18,562 bases of DNA from Haliscomenobacter sp. (GTDB taxonomy: Bacteria; Bacteroidota; Bacteroidia; Chitinophagales; Saprospiraceae), in NCBI RefSeq assembly GCF_016718685.1, contig NZ_JADKCX010000089.1, forward strand, positions 1 to 18,562, given 5' to 3'. How positions within the stretch are numbered: position 1 is the stretch's first letter; every line of letters starts with the position of its first letter. Below, piece by piece: positions 9,771 through 15,557 of this stretch. Below the pieces are notes generated by a model. That model saw only the letters and a program-made list of their open reading frames with translations, ran no database searches and was not told the origin of the DNA. Both the position numbers and the translations under genes were made by a program.

Positions 9771-10508
9771 ATGACCAGATTCTTTTCAACACTAGTTTGC
9801 TTTTTAGGGCTGGGTGCAGTTGCTTTTGCTCAAGAAACGATGAAACCAGAAGCTACCGAAATATGGGAACCAGAACCACGGGTGGTCACACCAGTAGTTA
9901 TGGGCAAAGCCCCTTCTGACGCTATCGTTTTGTTTGATGGCAAAAACGCTGATGAGTGGGTAGCCGCTAAAGATGGTAAAGCCGTAGGCTGGAAAGTGGA
10001 AGGCAATGCCATAACAGCAGTGAAAGGTGCTGGAGACATCCGTACCAAACGCGAGTTTGGCGACATCCAGTTGCACATTGAATTCCGTACGCCAGCAGTT
10101 GTAGATGGTACTGGCCAGGGCCGGGGCAACAGCGGTATATTTTTACAAGGCATTTATGAATTACAAGTTTTGGATAGTTACAACAACCGCACCTACTCCA
10201 ATGGCCAGGCTGGATCCATTTACAAACAAACCATGCCTTTGGTGAATGCTTGTTTACCTCCAGGAGAATGGCAGATGTACGATATCATCTACACGGCACC
10301 ACATTTCAATAAGGATGGCATCAAGATTGTCCCAGCGTACATTACCGTATTCCAAAACGGAGTGCTGATCCAAAACCATACGGAAATCAGGGGCACTACC
10401 CCGTACATTGGGTTACCCAAAAACCCTGCCCACGGCAAGGGGCCGCTTCAATTGCAAGACCACAGCAACCCTACGAGTTATCGGAACATTTGGGTTCGCG
10501 AACTGTAG
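9771..10508 (+). CDS. Secreted DUF1080 / 3-keto-disaccharide hydrolase family protein
   Basis: Predicted periplasmic or secreted concanavalin-like beta-sandwich protein of 245 residues. The signal peptide is residues 1-20 (cleavage after AVAFA). The PF06439 domain spans about 50-245: it starts at AIVLFDGKNADEWV, continues GWKVEGNAITAVKGAGDIRTKREFGD, contains the hallmark GRGNSGIFLQGIYELQVLDSY (split here as GNSGIF and YELQVLDSY), and ends PLQLQDHSNPTSYRNIWVREL. Some family members hydrolyse 3-keto glycosides made by periplasmic glucoside 3-dehydrogenases; many are uncharacterised, so the reaction is inferred from the family only. It is divergently transcribed from the ROK regulator and is the only candidate glycoside-processing enzyme beside this susCD pair. 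A strong hairpin follows the stop. Confidence 0.9.
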   Translation: MTRFFSTLVCFLGLGAVAFAQETMKPEATEIWEPEPRVVTPVVMGKAPSDAIVLFDGKNADEWVAAKDGKAVGWKVEGNAITAVKGAGDIRTKREFGDIQLHIEFRTPAVVDGTGQGRGNSGIFLQGIYELQVLDSYNNRTYSNGQAGSIYKQTMPLVNACLPPGEWQMYDIIYTAPHFNKDGIKIVPAYITVFQNGVLIQNHTEIRGTTPYIGLPKNPAHGKGPLQLQDHSNPTSYRNIWVREL

Positions 10509-10516
10509 GGTGCAAC

Positions 10517-10578
10517 CCTGTGTGGTTGCCCCTGTGTGGTTGTCCGTACGGGCAGCCACGCAGGGGCAACCGCACAGG
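10517..10578. repeat. 29-bp near-perfect hairpin with G.U pairs, made of tandem 14-mers
   Basis: The left arm 10517-10545 and right arm 10550-10578 pair over 29 positions around the tetraloop GTAC. The only non-Watson-Crick positions are four T-G wobbles (10523/10572, 10535/10560, 10540/10555, 10543/10552), all with T on the left, so the plus-strand RNA folds fully. The left arm itself is two 14-mers in tandem, CTGTGTGGTTGCCC and CTGTGTGGTTGTCC, differing at one base. It starts 9 bp after the DUF1080 stop. The GC-rich composition contrasts with the AT-rich flank. It may be a REP/MITE-like dispersed repeat, also serving as 3' end protection or as a terminator (no U-tract follows). Confidence 0.85.
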
Positions 10579-10767
10579 TGTTTGGCTTATCTTAAACAAA
10601 AATATTCGTAAAAAATAAATTAAGTATTTGATATTGAGTTTATTAGATTTTTAAAGTAAATTAGTTGAAAATATTCTGAGCTTTTTCTAAAAAATATTCC
10701 TCGATACCCGGAACGCTTTTCCTCCCTTCACACACCTCTTTGTGAACGTTCACCATAATGCAATACC

Positions 10768-11133
10768 ATGAAAATTTGGTTGATCAGCCTTTTAATCCTG
10801 GCACAATGCCAAACTGACCCTGATATGATCCCTGAACAACACACCATCCGCGCCAAAGCTGGCGAAAAGTTTGAGATTAAGTTACCCGGCAGCATCGCGA
10901 CCGGCTATAGTTGGACCCTGGTTAGCCCAGCGGACTCCCAATACGTACACTTGGAAAGTCAGGTATACGAGGAATCGGATAAAAAAGTAGACGGCAAATC
11001 AGGCATGGATGTATTTGTGTTCAAAGCACTGAAACAAGGCAAGACCACGCTGGATTTTATTTACCGTCGACCTTTTGACAAGCAGATCCCTGCTGACGCC
11101 AAACGAGAAAACTACATCGTGCACATTGACTAA
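10768..11133 (+). CDS. Chagasin-family (I42) cysteine peptidase inhibitor
   Basis: Small secreted inhibitor of papain-family (C1) cysteine peptidases; 121 residues, as expected for chagasin/ICP. The N-terminus is a signal sequence (MKIWLISLLILAQC), and Cys14 could be lipidated, although Gln at -1 is unusual for a lipobox. The three loops of the chagasin fold that occupy the peptidase active-site cleft are recognisable: SIATGYSW (42-49, equivalent to NPTTGY), DGKSGMDVF (75-83, equivalent to the GxGG loop) and RRPFDK (100-105, equivalent to RPW). The beta-strand pattern between them fits (KFEIKLPG, TTLDFIYRR). The gene directly downstream encodes a C1A peptidase, the target class, so this is very likely its partner: a cognate inhibitor, or protection of the producing cell from its own enzyme. 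A hairpin lies between the two genes. Confidence 0.88.
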   Translation: MKIWLISLLILAQCQTDPDMIPEQHTIRAKAGEKFEIKLPGSIATGYSWTLVSPADSQYVHLESQVYEESDKKVDGKSGMDVFVFKALKQGKTTLDFIYRRPFDKQIPADAKRENYIVHID

Positions 11134-11138
11134 GTTTT

Positions 11139-11174
11139 AAAGGAAGGATTGATTTTAGATTCAATCCTTCCTTT
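11139..11174 (+). terminator. 14-bp perfect stem between inhibitor and peptidase genes
   Basis: AAAGGAAGGATTGA (11139-11152) pairs perfectly with TCAATCCTTCCTTT (11161-11174) around an 8-nt loop, starting 5 bp after the inhibitor stop. The right arm ends in CCTTT, but no separate U-tract follows, so it may be a weak terminator, an attenuator or an RNA-stability stem. It could set the ratio of inhibitor to peptidase mRNA if the two are co-transcribed. Confidence 0.65.
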
Positions 11175-11221
11175 CCACCAATCCCAAGAATTTTTATCAT
11201 TAACCTTTAAGCTCATACACC

Positions 11222-12601
11222 ATGAAAACGCCTAATGTCTCTACCTTCAGCATCCTGAAGACCCTGTCTTTTTTCGCCTTATTGTTGAGTGCTTGTGGCA
11301 TTCAAGCCCAGGTACAAGTACCCCAGATCTACATCAACCGCGAAATTCAAGCTCCCCAAAATATCAAAATTGAACTCCAACAACAACGGCAGTTCATCGT
11401 CAACCAAAAACTTCCTTTTGCTGTTGGTTTTACCTCAGTATCAGGTAAACAAATCCAGCAGATTACGGGCGAACGTGAACTCAGCCCTCAGCAATTGCAA
11501 GCAGTAAACAATTACCTGCGCGTCAAACAATTCACCATTGATCCAGGCGTATTGGCATGTAATGCTGGCATGGCCGCTTACGACGCCCGCAGCAAAGGAC
11601 AAGTGACCCCTGTTCGTGATCAAGGTGGTTGCGGCAGTTGTTGGGCATTCGGAACCCTGGCCGCTTATGAAACCAACTATTTGAAAGTCAATGGTGGTGC
11701 TGCCAATGCCCTGAACCTTTCCGAGCAACAAATCCTTTCTTGCTCTGGTGGTGGTGACTGCGGCGGCGGGATGTCCAATCTTGTTTATCAGTGGTGGGTT
11801 GATGGGAACAATAGTGTCGTTACCGAGGCTACTTACCCTTATAGCTCCTCTGCTACTGCTTGTCAGCCCAAACCTGCTACCAACTACAAAGCAGAAGCAT
11901 GGGGTCTGGCCGATCCAGCGGCAACCTATGCTGGGATTGCCTCAGTTGCCAAAATCAAAGAAGCCATTTGTAAATATGGTTCAGTTGCTTCCAGTGTCAT
12001 GGTGGATGGTTTGTTCCAGAACTACGTCGCTGGTGTTTTCTTCGGATTTAACAGCAACTACGGCGCTCCTTCTTCCAACCACGTGGTACAAATCATCGGT
12101 TGGGACGACGCCAAAGGCGCCTGGTTGATCAAGAACTCCTGGGGAACCGATTGGGGCATGGGTGGATTGATGTGGATCAAATACAACGCCAACAACATTG
12201 GTCGCCGGGCAGTATGGGTGAAAGCCAAAGCTCAGCTTGTTTTGGTGAATCCAGGAATCGTAGTCGTAGTGAACCCCGGTGTTATTGCTGCCGCGACGGA
12301 CAATTGGGTAAACGCTGACCCCAACACCTCTAGCTTGACCAAAATCAATTTCCTGGATGCTGGCGCCAACTTAAATACCTGGGGTAAATGTAGCCCACAA
12401 GATTGTGATTGGGGCAAAACCAAGGTAGATCCGCTGGTAGGCAATCCAAACTATACCCATTGCGCCATCTACAACCAGGGTTTTGTGCTGCGCACCATCT
12501 ACTTTAAAAAGGTAGGCACGACGATGAATGTGTTCATGGTCAGTAAGTTCAACGATGCAAGAGGCACGCAGAATTCGGCGATGACGTTTAAGAAAAACTA
12601 A
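11222..12601 (+). CDS. Secreted papain-family (C1A) cysteine peptidase with C-terminal WG.C.P.DCDWG domain
   Basis: Cysteine endopeptidase of 459 residues. Signal sequence 1-30; LLLSAC (Cys25) is a good lipobox, but IQAQ offers signal-peptidase-I cleavage too. A prosegment of about 85 residues without an obvious I29 motif follows. The C1A catalytic domain spans about 118-335: VTPVRDQGGCGSCWAFG holds the oxyanion Gln134 and nucleophile Cys140; LSEQQILSCSGGGDCGGG matches papain's LSEQ.LvdC....GC.GG; SSNHVVQIIGWD holds His287; and WLIKNSWGTDWGMGG holds Asn305, so the active site is complete. After a VNPGIVVVVNPGV linker, a C-terminal module (about 360-459) has WVNADPNTSSLTKINF and WGKCSPQDCDWG. 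This pattern recurs in secreted bacterial proteins; I do not know its function. It lies 88 bp after the chagasin-type inhibitor gene on the same strand. Probably it degrades extracellular protein, or acts at the surface if lipidated. Confidence 0.94.
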   Translation: MKTPNVSTFSILKTLSFFALLLSACGIQAQVQVPQIYINREIQAPQNIKIELQQQRQFIVNQKLPFAVGFTSVSGKQIQQITGERELSPQQLQAVNNYLRVKQFTIDPGVLACNAGMAAYDARSKGQVTPVRDQGGCGSCWAFGTLAAYETNYLKVNGGAANALNLSEQQILSCSGGGDCGGGMSNLVYQWWVDGNNSVVTEATYPYSSSATACQPKPATNYKAEAWGLADPAATYAGIASVAKIKEAICKYGSVASSVMVDGLFQNYVAGVFFGFNSNYGAPSSNHVVQIIGWDDAKGAWLIKNSWGTDWGMGGLMWIKYNANNIGRRAVWVKAKAQLVLVNPGIVVVVNPGVIAAATDNWVNADPNTSSLTKINFLDAGANLNTWGKCSPQDCDWGKTKVDPLVGNPNYTHCAIYNQGFVLRTIYFKKVGTTMNVFMVSKFNDARGTQNSAMTFKKN

Positions 12602-12694
12602 AAAGCGAATAGCGAATAGCGAAAAGCTAAAAGCGAATAGCATATAAGACTATGCTATTCGCTTTTAGCTTTTCGCTTTTAGCTATTCGCTTTT
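12601..12694. repeat. 44-bp-arm inverted repeat between convergent genes (peptidase/MFS)
   Basis: The arms 12601-12644 and 12651-12694 match at 42 of 44 positions, with the inner 26 bp perfect, around the 6-nt loop TAAGAC. The arms are composed of repeated short words (AGCGAATAGC, AGCTAAAAGC, GCGAAAAGC). The left arm starts on the last base of the peptidase stop codon. The right arm contains the MFS stop (12683-12685) and its last codons (AKSE), so the repeat has been built into, or has donated, the protein's C-terminus. It is likely a bidirectional terminator and RNA-end structure. Confidence 0.88.
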
Positions 12695-13885
12695 AGCTGG
12701 TTGCTTGAAGAAAAACGCAAAACCCAACAAAATCACCAAAGCCAGGCCCGCAGGCACCAACCAAATCGAAGTCCAATTGTGGACACCATTGTCATTGTAC
12801 ATATCTACGACATAACCACTGATGTATGAACCGATGAACATCCCAATGCCATAAGTGGCCAGCGTAATCATGCCTTGCGCGGAACTTTTAAAGCGCACTC
12901 CAGCTTGTTGTTCGGTATAAATTTGGCCCGTTACAAAGAAAAAATCGTAACAAACCCCGTGTAGAATAATTCCAAAAATCAGCATCCAGTAGTTGGCACC
13001 AGCGTCGCCGTAGGCAAAACAAATATAACGCAGCATCCAGGCCAACATGCCCACCAACAAGATTTTTTTGATGCCATAACGCACCAATGCTACTGGCAAT
13101 ACAAGCATAAACCCAATTTCGCTGATTTGTCCCCAACTCATTTTTCCGGCAGCCCCTACCATACCCGCTTCATTGAGGAAGGGATTGGCAAAATTGTAAT
13201 AAAACGAGAGTGGGATACACACCAAAATGGAACCAATAAAAAAGATCAGGTAAGAAGGGTTTTTGAGCATTCCTAAAGCTTCGAGTCCTAGAATGTCCCG
13301 AACCGATATTTTCTCTTCTTTGCTTCTTGGAGGAGGAGTATTGGGCAAGAAAAAACTATATACTCCCAATATGGCCGAAGTGCCAGCTCCCATCAAAAAA
13401 GTTTTATCCAGCGATTGGCTTTTTTCCAAAGCCAGGTAGGCAATTACATTTCCAACCACAATCCAGCCAATGGTACCCAACACCCGAATCGGGGGAAACT
13501 CCGTGGCCGTATCGCTCATTTGTTTAAAGGCCACAGCGTTGACCAGCGCCAAAGTGGGCATGTACAACAACATGTAGATGAGGATGAGGGGATAAAAGTT
13601 CGTAAAAGTGGTTTGCTGTCCCAGCAGGTACAACACCACCGCCCCCAATAAGTGCAACACCCCGAGAATGCGTTGAGCAGGAAAAAAACGATCGGCAATC
13701 AAACCAATGAAAAAAGGCGCGATGATGGCACCAATACTCACCGTTTGATAGGCCAAACCAATTTGTACCCCAGTAGCTTGAAGATTTGTACCGAGGTAGG
13801 TGCCCATGGTAACGTACCAAGAACCCCAAATCAAAAACTCGAGGAACATCATCACCATCAATTGAAAACGTGTATTTGTACTCAT
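12683..13885 (-). CDS. MFS permease, nucleoside:H+ symporter (NupG/XapB-like) family
   Basis: Inner-membrane transporter with about 12 hydrophobic helices; 400 residues when started at ATG 13885 (MSTNTRFQLMVMMFLEFLIW). An upstream in-frame GTG at 13987 adds 34 residues that are poorly suited to precede the first helix and is rejected. Family-typical stretches include LEFLIWGSWYVTMGTYLG in helix 1, IAPFFIGLIADRFF (the loop 2-3 MFS motif), PPIRVLGTIGWIVVGN, the helix 7 region PLSFYYNFANPFLNE, SEIGFMLVLP, and YDFFFVTGQIYTEQQ. These fit the nucleoside permease subfamily that is widespread in Bacteroidota. There the true substrate may be a nucleoside or another small polar solute, so the substrate assignment is tentative. 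It is convergent with the peptidase gene and divergent from the Ppx-like gene. The stop codon lies in a large inverted repeat. Confidence 0.88.
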   Translation of the reverse strand: MSTNTRFQLMVMMFLEFLIWGSWYVTMGTYLGTNLQATGVQIGLAYQTVSIGAIIAPFFIGLIADRFFPAQRILGVLHLLGAVVLYLLGQQTTFTNFYPLILIYMLLYMPTLALVNAVAFKQMSDTATEFPPIRVLGTIGWIVVGNVIAYLALEKSQSLDKTFLMGAGTSAILGVYSFFLPNTPPPRSKEEKISVRDILGLEALGMLKNPSYLIFFIGSILVCIPLSFYYNFANPFLNEAGMVGAAGKMSWGQISEIGFMLVLPVALVRYGIKKILLVGMLAWMLRYICFAYGDAGANYWMLIFGIILHGVCYDFFFVTGQIYTEQQAGVRFKSSAQGMITLATYGIGMFIGSYISGYVVDMYNDNGVHNWTSIWLVPAGLALVILLGFAFFFKQPAKSE

Positions 13886-14057
13886 ACTTTTGGAAGGCTT
13901 GGGTGGGTTTGATAAAATAATGCACGGGTAAAAGTAAAAAAGCCGGAATAACTTTTGGGGAAATTCCTTTTTAATTTTCAAGCACACAAATAAAATCGTG
14001 CAATGCGGTAAATATTCCTAAATTTCGGGCATCATCCACAACCAAATTCTACAGTCT

Positions 14058-15050
14058 ATGAAGCTCACACCTTTTGCCAAAATTTTAATTCTGGCAGTGG
14101 TTGCAGTTGGTATTTTCCTTGGCGTACGCAAGTTTTTACCACAAAGCAATACCACTGTAACCACAGACAAAGAAACTACTTCTCCAGCAAGACCCGTTGA
14201 AGAAGAAGAAAAACCTAGTACCAAATCCAAAACGACCACTACGCGCTCCTCATTCAGCTATTTACCTCCTGCACCAGTCAATGGCAAGTTGAAAGGCGTA
14301 GTAGAACTCGGAGCCTCAGGCTTTAATTCGTTCATCGTCAATATTGATGCCAAAAAAACCTGGAAACTGGAAAAAGCCGAGTTTGGCTCCAGCTTGGTTT
14401 ACGAAAACATGGCAACCGATGATGACGTGCGGGCGGGCCTAAAAAACTACATTTCCAATATGCTCAATTATGGCGTATCTGGAAAGGACATCCACTTTGT
14501 GGTGAGTTCAGGTGCCATCAAAACGCCAGAAACCCAAAAAATAGCCAAAGGACTTAAAGCATTGGGGTATTTTGTCAACCCCGTAACCGCTGAACAAGAA
14601 GGTGCTTACGCCCTCAAATGTGTACTGCCTGCTTCCTATGCAGGCGAGGCTTTTGTGCTGGACATTGGTTCGGGCAATACCAAAGTGTCCTGGATGGAAG
14701 GAGGTACGATCAAAAGTGGCGAAACGTACGGGTCGAAATACTTTCAAAACAACGTAACCGATGCTGCTGCTTACGAAGAAGCTTCCAGCATTGCCGCACA
14801 AATCCCCGCTTCCAAGCGCAAGATTTGTTTCATCATTGGGGGGATACCCTTCGAATTTGCCAAACAATTGCGCAATGGCAAAGAACGGTTTACCGTACTC
14901 AGCAAACCCGCTGACCTCAAAGCCGAAGGCGGCAAACAAAAATCTGGCCTGAACATTTACAAAGCTTTTGCCGACGAAACGGGTTGCAAAACTTTTGTAT
15001 TCGATTGGGATGCCAACTTTACGATTGGGTTCTTGTTGGACCTGAAATAA
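14058..15050 (+). CDS. Membrane-anchored Ppx/GppA-like (ASKHA fold) protein
   Basis: 330 residues. One N-terminal membrane helix (about 8-26, ILILAVVAVGIFLGV) is followed by a low-complexity Thr/Glu/Pro/Lys linker (30-65) and a domain resembling exopolyphosphatase/GppA. Visible ASKHA elements are phosphate-1 GVVELGASGFNSFIV (80-94, compare Ppx AIDLGSNSFH), SSGAIKTPE (150-158, compare ATSALREA), NPVTAEQEGAYAL (174-186, compare the Ppx GEEEA catalytic-Glu region), phosphate-2 VLDIGSGNTKVSW (200-212, compare VDIGGGSTE), and FIIGGIP (258-264). Known Ppx/GppA enzymes act on polyphosphate or pppGpp in the cytoplasm and have no membrane anchor. Topology is unclear, with positive charges on both sides of the helix. 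It could be an active phosphatase or a degenerate sensor. Convergent with the histidine kinase; no co-directional neighbour. Confidence 0.72.
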   Translation: MKLTPFAKILILAVVAVGIFLGVRKFLPQSNTTVTTDKETTSPARPVEEEEKPSTKSKTTTTRSSFSYLPPAPVNGKLKGVVELGASGFNSFIVNIDAKKTWKLEKAEFGSSLVYENMATDDDVRAGLKNYISNMLNYGVSGKDIHFVVSSGAIKTPETQKIAKGLKALGYFVNPVTAEQEGAYALKCVLPASYAGEAFVLDIGSGNTKVSWMEGGTIKSGETYGSKYFQNNVTDAAAYEEASSIAAQIPASKRKICFIIGGIPFEFAKQLRNGKERFTVLSKPADLKAEGGKQKSGLNIYKAFADETGCKTFVFDWDANFTIGFLLDLK

Positions 15051-15065
15051 GTTGAAATGTTGAAG

Positions 15066-15173
15066 AGTTGAAAAGGTTACGAGAAGTGAAGAGCTACCGC
15101 AAGCTTCATAATCTGATCTCCTGCAATCTGCTTTTCGTTGAACTCGGCACCTCAACTTCTAACCTCTTCAACT
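15066..15173. repeat. Imperfect inverted repeat between convergent genes (Ppx-like/kinase)
   Basis: AGTTGAAAAGGTTA (15066-15079) matches, with one mismatch, the reverse complement of 15160-15173; GAAGT (15083-15087) pairs with 15155-15159. The loop is about 67 nt. The left side has three spaced GTTGAA words directly after the Ppx-like stop, and the right arm contains the stop codon of the receiver-domain frame (15168-15170). It has the same architecture as the repeats at 12601 and 17926 but uses a different word. A terminator role in both directions is plausible. Confidence 0.65.
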
Positions 15174-15557
15174 TTTTCTAACGCCCTCACTCCACTTCGG
15201 AATCAAGGCCCGGATTTTGGTCAATGAGATGGGTTTTACCACGTAGTCTTTCATTCCCGCTGCAAAACAAGCTTCCTGGTCTTCAGGGGCGGCGGCGGCG
15301 GTCATCGCAACAACATAAGGCTGATTGATGGGCATTTGCCGCAAGGCTTGAGTCGTTTCAATACCATCCAATTCAGGCATTTGCACATCCATAAAAATGA
15401 GGTCATAAGCCTGGCTGTTTAATTTGTGCAGCACTTCCCGGCCATTCTCAACAATGTCAATTTGGTAGCCAAAATGCTCCATGATGCGCACAATCAACTT
15501 CTGATTGAGCATATTGTCTTCGGCAACCAAAATGGACAAGGGGTAGATGTCGGCCAT
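15168..15557 (-). CDS. Response-regulator receiver domain; C-terminal half of a hybrid kinase in the -1 frame
   Basis: A complete receiver domain of 129 residues if started at the internal ATG 15557 (MADIYPLSILVAEDN). The acidic pocket is E13/D14, the phosphoacceptor is Asp57 in FMDVQMPELDG, then come VVAMTAAA and DYVVKPIS with the conserved Lys. No output domain follows. The same frame stays open upstream of the ATG to about 15632, with a sensible linker (LFEAGLPPVQVPDTPEG), and it overlaps the 3' end of the kinase frame. The simplest ancestral product is therefore one kinase-receiver protein of about 601 residues (15168-16972). As it stands, the receiver could be made by frameshifting at 15623-15629, by re-initiation at 15557, or not at all if the shift is a mutation or sequence error. 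Confidence 0.8.
   Translation of the reverse strand: MADIYPLSILVAEDNMLNQKLIVRIMEHFGYQIDIVENGREVLHKLNSQAYDLIFMDVQMPELDGIETTQALRQMPINQPYVVAMTAAAAPEDQEACFAAGMKDYVVKPISLTKIRALIPKWSEGVRKS

Noticed and set aside
10512..10583. Insertion-sequence terminal repeats
   Set aside because: No transposase and no target duplication; the arms are separated by only 4 nt, so it is a hairpin rather than an element with ends.
14508..15155. 215-codon minus-strand open frame
   Set aside because: It lies antisense to the Ppx-like gene, whose frame has recognisable motifs; the antisense translation has no family resemblance.
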